DNA from: Halalkalicoccus sp. CG83
GTDB taxonomy: Archaea > Halobacteriota > Halobacteria > Halobacteriales > Halalkalicoccaceae
Direction of reading: 5' to 3'
Length of the DNA stretch: 64,000 bases
Assembly: GCF_037081715.1 (NCBI RefSeq)
Contig: NZ_JAZDDH010000001.1
Location: 1,178,001-1,242,000, forward strand
Position numbers and translations under genes: made by a program. Below are positions 8,310-20,167 of the stretch, piece after piece. Within the stretch, counting starts at the first letter, position 1, and the number at the start of each line of letters is the position of its first letter. Below the pieces are notes generated by a model. That model was not told where the DNA came from. It searched no databases and saw nothing but the letters and a program-made list of their open reading frames with translations.

Positions 8310-9185
8310 TCACAGGAGCTCCGCGCCGCGGCCGACCCGCGTCTGGTAGGCGCGAGCCTCGACGTCGTGTTCCGCGAAGGCGTCGAGCATCGCGCTGGCG
8401 ATCGAGCGCCGACCGGCGTTCCGGCAGGCCGCGATCACGGCCGGCCCGGCACCGCTGACGGTGACGCCGGTCGCGCCCGCGGCCAGCGCGTACTCGTGGA
8501 CGGTGTCGTAGCCGTCGATCAGCGCCGCGCGTGCCGGCGTGACGATCTCGTCGGCCATCCCGCGCCCGACCAGCGCCGGATCGTCGCGACACATCCCCGC
8601 GGTGAGCGTCGCCGCCCGGCCGACGCAGTCGACGACCTCGCTCACCTCCGCCGAGTCCGGAACGACCCGCCGGGCGTCGCGCGTCGAGACCACGAGCTCG
8701 GGTAGACAGACCACCAGCGGGATCGAGGCGTCGATCTGCGTGACGCCGCCGTCGGTGGCGATGGTGAACCCGCCCATCAGCGCGGGGGCGACGTTGTCGG
8801 CGTGGGCCTCGCCGGAGACCAGCGCCTCGCCCTCGGCGGCGTAGGCCACGAGCGCCTCGCGGCCGTGATCGAGGTCGTAGAGCGCGTCGAGCGCGAGCGC
8901 GACCGCCGCGGAACTCGCCGCGGAGGAGCCGAGCCCCGAGGAGGGTCGCACGCCCTTGTCGATCCGGATGCGGGCGGATACGTCGAGCGCGTCGGCGACC
9001 GCGCCGGCGACGTTCTTCTCGGGGTCCTCGGGGATGTACTGGCTGCCCGCGCCGCTCATCTCGATCGACGTCTCGTCGGCGCGTTCGACCCGGACGATGT
9101 CGGCGGGCCGCGAGAGCGCCGCGCCGAACACGTCAAAGCCGCTCCCGAGGTTCGCGCTCGTCGCGGGCGCTCGCACGGTTATCAT
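8310..9185 (-). CDS. thrB: homoserine kinase (GHMP family)
   Basis: Phosphorylates L-homoserine with ATP in threonine synthesis. The 291-residue protein begins MITVRAPATSANLGSGFDVF and has the ATP-binding GHMP motif PSSGLGSSAASS at 81-92. The C-terminal motif GVTVSGAGPAVIAAC is near 250. A longer frame starts at 9212, but a TATA-like box (revcomp ACCTTTTTG, about 9209-9217) sits about 25 bp upstream of ATG 9185, favouring the shorter protein with a leaderless transcript. It is followed by the gene-free stretch holding the glycine-zipper remnant. Confidence 0.93.
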   Translation of the reverse strand: MITVRAPATSANLGSGFDVFGAALSRPADIVRVERADETSIEMSGAGSQYIPEDPEKNVAGAVADALDVSARIRIDKGVRPSSGLGSSAASSAAVALALDALYDLDHGREALVAYAAEGEALVSGEAHADNVAPALMGGFTIATDGGVTQIDASIPLVVCLPELVVSTRDARRVVPDSAEVSEVVDCVGRAATLTAGMCRDDPALVGRGMADEIVTPARAALIDGYDTVHEYALAAGATGVTVSGAGPAVIAACRNAGRRSIASAMLDAFAEHDVEARAYQTRVGRGAELL

Positions 9186-9256
9186 GCCCCTCGCTACCGG
9201 GAGGTCGGGCAAAAAGGTAGCGGAGACGCGTCTACTGCGTCTCTACGTCTCCGCGC

Positions 9257-9856
9257 CTACGCGTCGGCTTCGTCGTCCTCGCTGCCCACGCCCGGCGCGC
9301 TCGAGACGTCGATCTCCTCGGGTCTCTCGCCGCCGCCGACCCGGAGGTTGCCCTCCTCGTCCTCGACGTAGACGTCGTCGGCGAACCCGCCCTCCGCGTG
9401 GGGGTGCTCGGGCGCATCGAGGCGTTCGGGCGTCGAGGGTGCCTCGGGAATCCCGCCGGCGGGCCGAAAGCTTCCGAGCGGGTCGTCGATGGTGATCCCG
9501 TAGCGCTCGAAGAACTCCTCGTAGCGCTCGTAGTGGTCCTCGAGCTCGTCCGCGGGGATCTCCATCATCTCGGTCCAGCCGTGGTTGTAGAAGTCGAAGT
9601 TGGCCTGGACGTGGGTGATCTCGCGGGCGCCGGCCTCGTCGTAGCCGGACTGGAGGGCGGCGAGATAGGTGTCCATCGTCGCGTCGAAGAAGGCGTCGAG
9701 GTGCTCGCGGCGCTCCTCGCGGTGCTCGGCGTCGGCCTTCCCGAGGAAGATCCTCGTATGGAGCTTCACCAGCCCGTAGTTCGCGACCGACCGGATTCCG
9801 GGGGTCGAGAGCGCCTGCATCGCGGCCCAGTGGCGCGGGTTCTGTCGGATCTTCAT
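9257..9856 (-). CDS. conserved haloarchaeal hypothetical protein (DUF6149-like)
   Basis: A soluble 199-residue protein if started at ATG 9856; an in-frame TTG at 9886 would add ten residues. It has a helical basic/aromatic N-terminal half (MKIRQNPRHWAAMQALSTPG, LHTRIFLGKADAEHREER) and an acidic, Pro-rich C-terminal tail ending EDDEADA. I recall similar haloarchaeal proteins grouped under DUF6149, but that assignment is from memory. No catalytic motif is visible. It is divergent from the FAD oxidoreductase gene 90 bp away. Confidence 0.7.
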   Translation of the reverse strand: MKIRQNPRHWAAMQALSTPGIRSVANYGLVKLHTRIFLGKADAEHREERREHLDAFFDATMDTYLAALQSGYDEAGAREITHVQANFDFYNHGWTEMMEIPADELEDHYERYEEFFERYGITIDDPLGSFRPAGGIPEAPSTPERLDAPEHPHAEGGFADDVYVEDEEGNLRVGGGERPEEIDVSSAPGVGSEDDEADA

Positions 9857-9916
9857 GAGTTTCGGTAGGGTCGGGGGACTAATCAACGTCCCGCCGACTT
9901 CAGGAATAGCAACCGA

Positions 9917-9924
9917 CTTTAACC
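9917..9924 (+). promoter_or_regulatory. TATA box of the FAD oxidoreductase gene
   Basis: The box ctttaacc is centred about 25 bp before ATG 9946, the distance at which haloarchaeal transcription starts. The mRNA is thus probably leaderless. No purine-rich ribosome binding site is seen before the ATG. Confidence 0.6.
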
Positions 9925-9945
9925 CTCGAATCGAACCTCCCGGGC

Positions 9946-11187
9946 ATGAGCCAGTCGTACGTGATCATCGGTGACGGGATCTCGGGGAGTTCCGCCGCCG
10001 AGACCCTCCGTGAGAAGGACCCCGACGCGGACATCACCATCGTATCGGACGAGGGTGAACCCCTCTACAACCGGATCCTGATCAAGGAGTTCGCGAAGGG
10101 GAAGCTGCCCGAGGCTCCCATCTCCATTCACGACGAGGACTGGTACGCGGACCGCGACATCCAGCTCAGACTCAACACGCACGTCCTCCGGATCGACCCC
10201 GACGACCACGTCGTCCGCACTCACGAGGGCGACGACATCCCCTACGACAAGCTGCTGGTCGCCACCGGCGGCACGCCCACCCAGCTCCCCGTCCCCAACT
10301 CCGACGCCGAGGGGATCCACCACTTCTGGACGTTCCAGGACGCCCGCAAGATCCGCGAACACGCGGAGGAGGCCGACACCGGCGTCGTCGTCGGCGCAGG
10401 CCTGCTCGGGATCGACCTCGCGGCGATCTCGGGCGCCCAGGACGTCGACGCTCACTACCTGATGCGGGGCAACCGCTGGTGGCGCTACGCCCTCTCGCTC
10501 GACGGCGCGGAGATCATCCACGAGGGACTGCGCGAGAAGGGCGTTACCCCCGTCTTCAACAGCGGCGTCGATCACTTCGAGGTCGACGACGAGGGCCACG
10601 TGACGGGCGCGGTCGATCCCAACGGCGAGCACTACGACGCGGACTTCGTCGGCATCGCCATCGGGCTTGACTTCAACACCGAGTACCTGCGTGGGGCCGG
10701 CCTCGAACAGGACGAGGGGATCGTCGTCGACGAGTACATGCAGACGAACGTCGACGACATCTACGCCTCCGGCGACCTCACGCGCTTTTACGACACCATC
10801 CTCGGAGAGTACGCCCAGAACGGCTCGTGGGGCTCGGCGAAGGAACAGGGCAAGGTCGCCGGGACCAACATGGCCGCCGACGCCGAGAGCGAGGCGTTCC
10901 GCTGGGTCTCCTCCTACTCGATCACGCACTTCGACTTCCCCTTCCTCTCCTTCGGCCATCCCACGATCGGCGACGAGTACGTCGAGCGCAAGTACAGCGA
11001 CACCGAGTGGCGCCGGATCGCGCTCAAGGACGGCAAGGTGATCGGCGGCGTGCTGATCGGCGATCTGGCCCCCCAGACTCGACTGAAGAAGCTGATGCGC
11101 GAGGAGACGAGCGTCGAGGGACAGACCGACGTCCTGCTTGAGGAGGAGATCGACCTCGACGATCTGGCGGTCTCCCAGGAGCAGTAG
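9946..11187 (+). CDS. FAD/NAD(P)-dependent oxidoreductase (NirB/rubredoxin-reductase type)
   Basis: A 413-residue two-dinucleotide-binding-domain flavoprotein. The FAD-binding motif YVIIGDGISGSSAAETL is at 5-21. The NAD(P)-binding motif TGVVVGAGLLGIDLA is at about 145-159, and the second FAD contact motif VDDIYASGDLTRF at about 265-277. The C-terminal domain resembles that of NAD(P)H-nitrite reductase or rubredoxin-NAD reductase-like proteins. The electron acceptor cannot be told from the sequence, and no obvious partner gene is adjacent. The convergent neighbour encodes a universal stress protein. Confidence 0.85.
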   Translation: MSQSYVIIGDGISGSSAAETLREKDPDADITIVSDEGEPLYNRILIKEFAKGKLPEAPISIHDEDWYADRDIQLRLNTHVLRIDPDDHVVRTHEGDDIPYDKLLVATGGTPTQLPVPNSDAEGIHHFWTFQDARKIREHAEEADTGVVVGAGLLGIDLAAISGAQDVDAHYLMRGNRWWRYALSLDGAEIIHEGLREKGVTPVFNSGVDHFEVDDEGHVTGAVDPNGEHYDADFVGIAIGLDFNTEYLRGAGLEQDEGIVVDEYMQTNVDDIYASGDLTRFYDTILGEYAQNGSWGSAKEQGKVAGTNMAADAESEAFRWVSSYSITHFDFPFLSFGHPTIGDEYVERKYSDTEWRRIALKDGKVIGGVLIGDLAPQTRLKKLMREETSVEGQTDVLLEEEIDLDDLAVSQEQ

Positions 11188-11218
11188 ACGGCCGGGCGTC
11201 CCTCGGATCACCGACTCC

Positions 11219-11638
11219 TCACCGAACGACCGTCACCGGCACGGGCGACCGTCGGACGACCCGTTCCGCGACGTTCCCGATCAGTACTCGCGACGTCCGC
11301 TTGCGTCCGTGGCTTCCCATCACGACCAGATCCGCGTCCGCGGCGTGTTCGACGATCACCCGCGAGGGCTGGCCCACCCCGACGACGGTGTCGATCTCCG
11401 TTCCGTGCGCGGCGGCCAGTTCGCGAGCGCGTTCGAAGACCCCCTCGGCGCGTTCCTCGACCGCCCGTGGGAAGTCCTCCTCTAAGGCGAGTCGAACCGC
11501 CTCACCCATGAACGGCGTCGGGGCGCCCACGACGTGTAGTACGGTGACCTCGGCGTCGGGGTACGTCTCGAGCGCGAACTCGAGGGCGTGTTCGGCCATC
11601 TCGGAGCCGCCCATCGGGACGAGGATTCGGGAGATCAT
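11219..11638 (-). CDS. universal stress protein UspA family
   Basis: A single-domain UspA protein of 139 residues. It begins MISRILVPMGGSEMAEHAL and carries the ATP-binding loop VVMGSHGRKRTSRVLIGNVAERV near the C-terminus (G-2x-G-9x-G-S/T type). The start is set by homology and by a TATA-like box on this strand (revcomp CCTTTATGC, about 11662-11670) 25-30 bp upstream; longer in-frame starts are less likely. UspA proteins bind ATP/ADP and respond to stress. A second one is at 38235-38657. Confidence 0.88.
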   Translation of the reverse strand: MISRILVPMGGSEMAEHALEFALETYPDAEVTVLHVVGAPTPFMGEAVRLALEEDFPRAVEERAEGVFERARELAAAHGTEIDTVVGVGQPSRVIVEHAADADLVVMGSHGRKRTSRVLIGNVAERVVRRSPVPVTVVR

Positions 11639-11769
11639 CGGAGTGAATACGGCGCGAGCGTGCATAAAGGCCGATCGGTCGGGCACGCCCATCGTCCTCG
11701 TCGATACCGGGTAACGGAAGCGCCCGCCGTAAGGCAAGGGTCAAAGGACGTTGGCGGCGTCTCGCGGGT

Positions 11770-12618
11770 ATGGTCGAGAACCGAAGCGACACCTTCGATA
11801 TCGGCGGCGAACTGACGGTCCACCGGCTCGGGTTCGGCGCGATGCGGCTCACCGGCGACGACATCATCGGCCCGCCCGAGGACGAGGGCGAGGCCCGCAA
11901 GGTGCTCGAGCGCGCCCGCGAGATCGGCGTCGACTTCGTCGACACGGCCGACTCCTACGGCCCCTGCGTGAGCGAGCGCCTGATCGGCGAGACCTACGGC
12001 CCCGACTACGAGGACGTCGTCGTCGCCACCAAGGGCGGGCTCTGGCGCACGCTCGACGGCAGTTGGCCGCCGTGTGGCGATCCGCAGTACCTCCAGGACG
12101 CGCTGATGGGGAGCCTGGACCGACTCGGGGTGGACTCGATCGACCTCTACCAGTTCCACCGGCCCGATCCCGACACGCCGTTCGAGGAGTCGATCCAGCA
12201 GATGGCCGAGTTCAAGGACGAGGGCTACGTCGACCACGTCGGCGTGAGCAACGTCTCGGTCGAGCAGTTGGACACCGCACGCGACGTCGTCGAGATCGCG
12301 ACCGTCCAGAACGAGTTCAACGTCGGCGACCGATCCGACGCGGACGTCCTCGAGGCCTGTGAGGACGCCGGCATCGGCTTCATCCCGTGGTCGCCGATCG
12401 GCTCGGGAGAGGACGACCTCGGCGAGAAGGCCGACGCGGTCTCGGAGATCGCCGAGGAGCACGACGCGAGCGATTCCCAGATCGCGCTCGCGTGGCTGCT
12501 CCAGCGCTCGCCGGTGATCCTCCCCATTCCGGGCACCTCGAGCGTCGACCATCTCGAGGAGAACGTCGCCGCCTCGGAGATCGAGCTCTCGGACGACGAG
12601 ATGGAGCGACTCGAGTAA
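11770..12618 (+). CDS. aldo/keto reductase
   Basis: A 282-residue TIM-barrel NADPH-dependent reductase. It begins with the typical VHRLGFGAMRLTG. The catalytic Asp and Tyr are in VDTADSYGP (about 58-66), the Lys in VVVATKGG (about 84-91) and the His in YQFHRPDPDTP. The C-terminal cofactor-binding motif is PIPGTSSVDHLEEN. Substrates of such enzymes are carbonyl compounds such as aldehydes; the physiological one is not evident. Confidence 0.9.
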   Translation: MVENRSDTFDIGGELTVHRLGFGAMRLTGDDIIGPPEDEGEARKVLERAREIGVDFVDTADSYGPCVSERLIGETYGPDYEDVVVATKGGLWRTLDGSWPPCGDPQYLQDALMGSLDRLGVDSIDLYQFHRPDPDTPFEESIQQMAEFKDEGYVDHVGVSNVSVEQLDTARDVVEIATVQNEFNVGDRSDADVLEACEDAGIGFIPWSPIGSGEDDLGEKADAVSEIAEEHDASDSQIALAWLLQRSPVILPIPGTSSVDHLEENVAASEIELSDDEMERLE

Positions 12619-12677
12619 GTACGAACGAGCAGCGGCGGATCCGAAGCGGTTTTCGGCCGGGCCGGCCCACTGAGAGC

Positions 12678-13088
12678 ATGAACGGCAGCGGCGACATGAC
12701 CCTCGCGTTCGACCTGGCGGCGCTCCAGGCGCTCGCCGAGCCCGATCAGGTGTTCACCGACGCGCGCCAGTGGACCGAGTACGTGGGCGTCGTCAGCGAG
12801 AAGCCCACCTACGTCGTGACGAACTTCACGCGAAAACACCGGATCCGACAGGACTTCTTCTCCGGCCCGCGCGGGCGCGAGGAGAGCCTCGAGAGCGTCA
12901 AGGACCAGTTCGACACCGACCGGCACGTCTTCGTCGGCACGGGCGAGGAGGACCGAACGCTCGCCGAGTCGGTCGGCTGGGAGTACCTCCCGATCGAGGA
13001 CGCCGCCGAGGCGGCGGGCTGGACGCTCGCCACGGACGCGGAACCGGCCGCCGAGCCCGCGACCGAGGAGCGCGACGACTGGCCGTGA
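12678..13088 (+). CDS. conserved haloarchaeal hypothetical protein
   Basis: A 136-residue acidic soluble protein. The core contains WTEYVGVVSEKPTYVVTNFT, RKHRIRQDFFSGPRGREESL and DTDRHVFVGTGEEDRTLAESVGWEYLPIEDA. The C-terminal tail is Ala/Glu-rich. I recognise it as a family found throughout haloarchaea (possibly DUF7124, from memory) without known function. It follows the aldo/keto reductase gene by 59 bp on the same strand. Confidence 0.7.
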   Translation: MNGSGDMTLAFDLAALQALAEPDQVFTDARQWTEYVGVVSEKPTYVVTNFTRKHRIRQDFFSGPRGREESLESVKDQFDTDRHVFVGTGEEDRTLAESVGWEYLPIEDAAEAAGWTLATDAEPAAEPATEERDDWP

Positions 13089-13096
13089 TCGGGTGC

Positions 13097-13106
13097 GTTT
13101 ATTAAC
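13097..13106 (+). promoter_or_regulatory. TATA box of the membrane-protein gene at 13128
   Basis: The box gtttattaac lies 22-31 bp before ATG 13128, just after the preceding stop codon. This is typical of a leaderless haloarchaeal promoter. Confidence 0.6.
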
Positions 13107-13127
13107 GGGTCGTCCCTCGATCCCGCT

Positions 13128-13931
13128 ATGTCCCTGAACGTCTCGCGGGCGATCCGGGCGGCAGCCCATCGGACGGTCTCCCGGAACGGCGCGATCTTCG
13201 TGCTCGTCTTCGCGCTGCTCGGCACCCTCTCGACGGTCGTCACCGACAGTCTCCTCCTGTTCGTCGACTCGTTCGCCGGCGAGGTCGAGGGTGCACAGCC
13301 CGTCGACGTTCCGACTCCGCTCGGGCTCCCGCTGTCGGGATCGGTGATCGTCCTCCTGGGGCTGGCCTGGCTGCTCGCGAACGCCGCCGCGAGCGTCGTC
13401 GCCATGCGCGTACTCGTGAGCGAGCACGTCGATACGATCCCCGACGAGATGCTCTCACGGCGGCTCACGGGCGCGACGGTCAACGACGTGGCCGCCGAGG
13501 TCGTCGCCGCCGTGTTGATCGGAATCGGGCTGCTCCTCCTGGTCGTCCCCGGACTGTTCCTCGCGATCTGCTTCTACTTCAGCCGGCCGTTGATCGCCGT
13601 CGAGGACCGGAGCTTCGTCGACGCGCTGGCCGAGAGCTGGCGGCTCACGCGGGGCCATCGCCTCCGCGTGTTCGCGTTGCTCGTGATCGTCGCGCTCGTG
13701 GGGCTCGCGGTCTCGATCCCGGCGACGCTCGTCTCCGGGCTGTTCGCCGCCGCGCCCGCGGTCGGCGCGGTGATCGGGATCGTCCTCAGGGCGGTCACAA
13801 CTGTCTTCGGACTCGCGGTCGTCGCGCGGGCGTTCGTCCAGCTTCACGAGGTCGGGGACGAACCCGCGGCGGACGAGGGTCGGCCGGACGAGGCCGACGA
13901 GTGGAACGACCCCGCGGGCGTCGAGTGGTGA
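13128..13931 (+). CDS. multi-helix membrane protein, DUF7847/GPDP-membrane-domain-like
   Basis: A 267-residue protein with about six membrane segments (about 20-42, 64-90, 120-150, 180-205, 210-240). A conserved segment FYFSRPLIAVEDRSFVDALAESWRLTRGHRLRVF lies between helices (about 146-180). Similar 'AvxxESWRLTRGxR' segments occur in haloarchaeal membrane proteins related to the membrane domain of glycerophosphodiesterases. The tail is acidic. Function unknown. Confidence 0.75.
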   Translation: MSLNVSRAIRAAAHRTVSRNGAIFVLVFALLGTLSTVVTDSLLLFVDSFAGEVEGAQPVDVPTPLGLPLSGSVIVLLGLAWLLANAAASVVAMRVLVSEHVDTIPDEMLSRRLTGATVNDVAAEVVAAVLIGIGLLLLVVPGLFLAICFYFSRPLIAVEDRSFVDALAESWRLTRGHRLRVFALLVIVALVGLAVSIPATLVSGLFAAAPAVGAVIGIVLRAVTTVFGLAVVARAFVQLHEVGDEPAADEGRPDEADEWNDPAGVEW

Positions 13932-13983
13932 CCGATCCCGATCGGATCGGGGTGAACGCTCCACGCTCGAGTCGAGGGCGCGG

Positions 13984-13992
13984 AGTTTAACC
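13984..13992 (+). promoter_or_regulatory. TATA box of the DUF5815 gene
   Basis: The box agtttaacc lies about 26 bp before ATG 14016. It supports that ATG over the preceding GTG at 14013 and suggests a leaderless mRNA. Confidence 0.6.
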
Positions 13993-14015
13993 GCTCGAAC
14001 CCGCTATCGACGGTG

Positions 14016-14549
14016 ATGGCAACACCGCGGGTTCCCGGCGAGCGCGACGACGACATCACGCTCCCCTGTGGCGAGTCGGTCTCGCTCGGGGAGCTCGACA
14101 TGGGCATGCGCGAGTACGCCTGTTCGTGCGGCGAACGCCACGCCGTCGTGATGGACGTCCACCCGCCCGGTCGGTTCGTCCCCGAGGAGATCGTCGCCGT
14201 CCTCCGGGAGACCGTCGAGACCGACGACGATCACGGGGAGTTCGGCACGACCCATCTCATGGGCATCGTGCTGGAGGAGTTCCCCGACCAGGTCGTCGCG
14301 GAGGACGTCTCCGAGAACGGCCAGGTGGGCTACTCGCTGGTCTGGCTGACCGACTTCGATTCTCGAAGACTTCACGGGATCGTCGTCGAGCTGATCGTCG
14401 AGCTGATGGAGCACGCGATCAGCCACGCGGAGGACGACGACGCGGCCTCGTCGTTCGAGGAGCAGATGCTCGAGTTCGACGTCGACGCGTTCGTTGAGGC
14501 CTACCGCGTCGAGCGCGACTTCGAGGACGAGTACGACCGGCCGGCCTGA
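14016..14549 (+). CDS. DUF5815 family haloarchaeal protein
   Basis: A 177-residue acidic protein. Near the N-terminus is a possible metal site: Cys in LPCGESVSL and CSCGERHAVVMDVHPP. The rest is helical and rich in Glu/Asp (HLMGIVLEEFPDQVVAEDVS). The family is conserved in haloarchaea without a known role. The spacing to the TATA box fixes the start at 14016. Confidence 0.75.
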   Translation: MATPRVPGERDDDITLPCGESVSLGELDMGMREYACSCGERHAVVMDVHPPGRFVPEEIVAVLRETVETDDDHGEFGTTHLMGIVLEEFPDQVVAEDVSENGQVGYSLVWLTDFDSRRLHGIVVELIVELMEHAISHAEDDDAASSFEEQMLEFDVDAFVEAYRVERDFEDEYDRPA

Positions 14550-14595
14550 TCGCTCGAGGACGACCCGCCGCCGGGAAAACGGTTTGTACGCGAAC

Positions 14596-14603
14596 GATGA
14601 GGT
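14596..14603 (+). promoter_or_regulatory. Shine-Dalgarno-like site before the molybdopterin oxidoreductase gene
   Basis: The sequence gatgaggt lies 6 bp before ATG 14610 and can pair with the 3' end of 16S rRNA (core GAGGT). Most start codons here lack such a site, so this mRNA probably has a leader or is read through from the upstream gene. Confidence 0.5.
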
Positions 14604-14609
14604 AGGTAC

Positions 14610-15845
14610 ATGAGCACCGAGGACCGGTCACGCCAGCGCCACGAGGAGATCGAGGCGATCCTCGAGCGAAAGCCCGGCGTTCGGGAGGTCCGCGACGAGG
14701 CCGATCGCTACACGGTCGTCGGGGCGGCGAGCCGCGGCACGTACGCGAACTGGTTGACGCCGATCGAGGAACACTTCGTCTGTCACCGCAACGCGATCCC
14801 CGAGATCGATGACGACTCGTGGACGGTGACGTTCTCGGGCGGTCTCGCCGGCGAGGCCTCGGTGGCCGGCCTCGTCGAACGGTTCCCGACGGTCGCGGTC
14901 GCCCACACGATGGAGTGTGCGGGCAACGGTCGCGGCCAACACGACCCCGAGACGGCGAGCGTCCAGTGGGGATGGGAGGCCGCCGCCACCGCCGTCTGGA
15001 CGGGCGTCCCGCTGAGTTCGGTGCTGCGGGCGTACGCCGATGACGTCCCCGAGGACGGCTGGCTGACCGCCATCGGCGGCGATCCCGACGAGGAGGGTGT
15101 CTTCGCCCGCTCGATCCCCGTCGAGAAGGCGACCGACGACTGCATCCTCGCCGTCGGCGTCAACGGCCGGCCGATCCCCGCCGAGCACGGCTATCCCGTA
15201 CGTTTGCTCGTTCCGGGTTGGTACGGCGTCAACAGCGTGAAGTGGCTCGACGAACTGCGCCTCGCCGACTCGATGGTCACCGAGGGGTCGCTCGATCGTC
15301 CCGGTTCCCACGCGAGGTGGCAACAGGACGACTACCGAATCCATCCCGCGGGCGAGACGCCCGAACAGCGGGAGACGATCGGAACGTTCGACACGTGGGA
15401 CCAACTCGAGTCGGAGGAGATCGACCACCCCTACACGTTCGACCAGAACGTCATGTCGCTGATCGGCGCACCCGACGGCGAGGAGCCGATCCGCGCCGGA
15501 GAAGTCGACGTCTGCGGCGTCGCGTGGGCGGGCGACGACGCCGTCGAACGGGTCGAGGTCTCGACTGACGGCGGCGAGACCTGGAGGGATGCGGAACGCT
15601 TCGGGCCCGACTACTCGGGCGCCTGGCGGCTCTTTCGGACCTCGTGGGACGCGACGCCGGGGACCCATACGCTCGTCTCGCGGGCGACCGACGAGCGCGG
15701 CCGGACCCAGCCGACGACGATCGGCTCGCCCGAGGAGGGGTTCGGCGCCCTCGATTCCGATCGGTACCCCTGGAACGAGGGCGGCTACGCGGCGAACGCC
15801 TCCCTTCCGAACGCGCTCACCGTCGAGGTCGAACCGTCCGAGTAG
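14610..15845 (+). CDS. molybdopterin-dependent oxidoreductase, sulfite oxidase family
   Basis: A cytoplasmic 411-residue protein (no signal peptide). The molybdopterin-binding domain (about 50-255) has its Mo-ligating Cys in MECAGNGR (Cys103) and the cofactor-contact motif GYPVRLLVPGWYGVNSVKWL at about 198-217. The C-terminal Mo-co dimerisation domain (about 290-405) has the VEVSTDGGETW motif. It belongs with sulfite oxidase/YedY-type enzymes, which transfer oxygen atoms. No haem domain is present, so the electron acceptor is separate and the substrate uncertain. Confidence 0.88.
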   Translation: MSTEDRSRQRHEEIEAILERKPGVREVRDEADRYTVVGAASRGTYANWLTPIEEHFVCHRNAIPEIDDDSWTVTFSGGLAGEASVAGLVERFPTVAVAHTMECAGNGRGQHDPETASVQWGWEAAATAVWTGVPLSSVLRAYADDVPEDGWLTAIGGDPDEEGVFARSIPVEKATDDCILAVGVNGRPIPAEHGYPVRLLVPGWYGVNSVKWLDELRLADSMVTEGSLDRPGSHARWQQDDYRIHPAGETPEQRETIGTFDTWDQLESEEIDHPYTFDQNVMSLIGAPDGEEPIRAGEVDVCGVAWAGDDAVERVEVSTDGGETWRDAERFGPDYSGAWRLFRTSWDATPGTHTLVSRATDERGRTQPTTIGSPEEGFGALDSDRYPWNEGGYAANASLPNALTVEVEPSE

Positions 15846-15892
15846 GCTTCGAATCTCGAAACCCCTCTTCGCTTTTCGCATCATATCGTACC

Positions 15893-15902
15893 CCTTATTA
15901 CG
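15893..15902 (+). promoter_or_regulatory. TATA box of carB
   Basis: The box cttattacg, preceded by a C-rich stretch, lies 23-32 bp before ATG 15925. It indicates that carB has its own promoter with a leaderless or nearly leaderless transcript. Confidence 0.55.
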
Positions 15903-15924
15903 ATGTGCGAACTGGTTCGGGGTG

Positions 15925-19077
<3,153 letters not shown>

Positions 19078-19208
19078 CGGGGCGCAGGGCACTCGCCGGT
19101 CCGGCACTCCGATAGCCGATCCGGGTTCGGTTTGACTCGGGTTTTCCGACCAGCACTCGACTGCAGAACGGCAGTACTCGTTCGAACGACCGCCCTTCAC
19201 ACGGAAGC

Positions 19209-19386
19209 GCTACCGGCGTCCCGATCGCGAAGGTCGCCGCCCAGGCCCGAGCAGACCAGCGTCACGGAGGTCGTCCTGCCGTTCGATCGCCTGACGGGAA
19301 GCGACCCCTGGTTTGGCCCCGAGATATGGGTAGCCGACACGTTCGGCAAGGTCATCGGAAGGCCCTGTGGGGCCGCCGACCGGTCG
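19209..19386 (+). pseudogene. shrunken duplicate of the carB 3' end
   Basis: Starting 131 bp after the carB stop, this stretch is a clear copy of carB from about 18541. Matching blocks are ACCGGCG-CCGATCGCGAAG, then PEQTSV-EVVLPFDRL-GSDP (translated), then ADTFGK, and finally a piece like the last codons of carB (GTGGGGCCGC at both 19065 and about 19368). Between these blocks about 55, 25 and 290 bases of carB are missing, and there are base substitutions. No start codon or full frame is left. It is a remnant of a partial tandem duplication or recombination event. Confidence 0.8.
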
Positions 19387-19454
19387 GATCGACCGGAGTG
19401 CGTCACGTCCCGTCGTTCGATCGCCGCGAGTCGTGAGCCTCCGGCCTCACGTAG

Positions 19455-19808
19455 CTACCGGACGTCGAGTTCGTCGTCCTCCTCGACGTGGTCCTCGTTC
19501 CAGCGGAGGCTGAACGTCGCGCTGCGTTCCGTGCCTCCACCCTCGAGCAGCGACGAGTCGGTCGCGACCTCGACGTCGAACGTGAGCGTCTCGGGCGGGT
19601 TGATCGTCGCGCTCTCGTTCCCGGCGACGATCGTCACCTTCCCGCCGTCGTCGGTGCGCTCCGCCGGCGCCGAGTCGCCGGACCGCCCGGGCTCGTCGAT
19701 CCCCTTCGAGGAGCGCGCGTCGCCCGAGTCGAGTTCGTCCGCGAACTCCCGGAGGTACTCTGCGATCTCGGCGCGCGTCCGTTCCTGGGACGAACTGACG
19801 TCTCCCAT
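19455..19808 (-). CDS. amphi-Trp domain protein
   Basis: A small 117-residue acidic protein. The N-terminal helix SSSQERTRAEIAEYLREFAD is followed by a linker and a beta-rich part (KVTIVAGNESATINPPETLTFDVEVATD, then FSLRWNEDH). This matches the amphi-Trp domain of haloarchaea: a conserved short protein with helix, NPPE motif and a terminal Trp-containing strand. Function unknown. ATG 19808 is preferred because a longer upstream reading has unlike, Arg-rich composition. It is convergent with the carB remnant. Confidence 0.75.
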   Translation of the reverse strand: MGDVSSSQERTRAEIAEYLREFADELDSGDARSSKGIDEPGRSGDSAPAERTDDGGKVTIVAGNESATINPPETLTFDVEVATDSSLLEGGGTERSATFSLRWNEDHVEEDDELDVR

Positions 19809-19809
19809 G

Positions 19810-20167
19810 GCTACGTTCGTCCGCATTCCCGCATAAAACGTCCGGCCGCTGGATCGGACTCGTCGACCCGCCGGATCGCGGCGGTCCCCCCACCGGAGCG
19901 GTCGTCGTCGGCGAGGGCGGCGACTCGTCCTGGGACGCGTCCCGAGGGCGGACGTCGCCGGACCGATGACCGCGGCTCCCCTCACCCGGGAGGCCGAGAA
20001 CCGCACACGCGAGGTCGTGAGTCGCGAGGGACTGCGGGGTCCCCCGGGGAACGTCGTCTCGCTCACCTGGACGGAGCCGACGGCACTACGGAGTGATATA
20101 TAGAGTACCGACCGATCTATAGCGATATTAGCAAGGCTCATGCTGTAGCAAATGACAGCGTTCGGTA
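19810..20167 (+). other. gene-poor stretch before the glycerophosphodiesterase gene
   Basis: No convincing gene. A 45-codon open frame at 19966-20103 has a plausible composition but no recognisable match. From about 20096 to 20155 the sequence becomes A/T-rich with several TATA-like motifs (gatatata, ctatagcgatatta), the likely promoter region of the gene that starts at 20168. Confidence 0.4.

Noticed and set aside
19966-20103. 45-codon open frame in the gap before the glycerophosphodiesterase gene
   Set aside because: It has a plausible composition but no recognisable motif, no clear promoter spacing and no partner. Too short to call.
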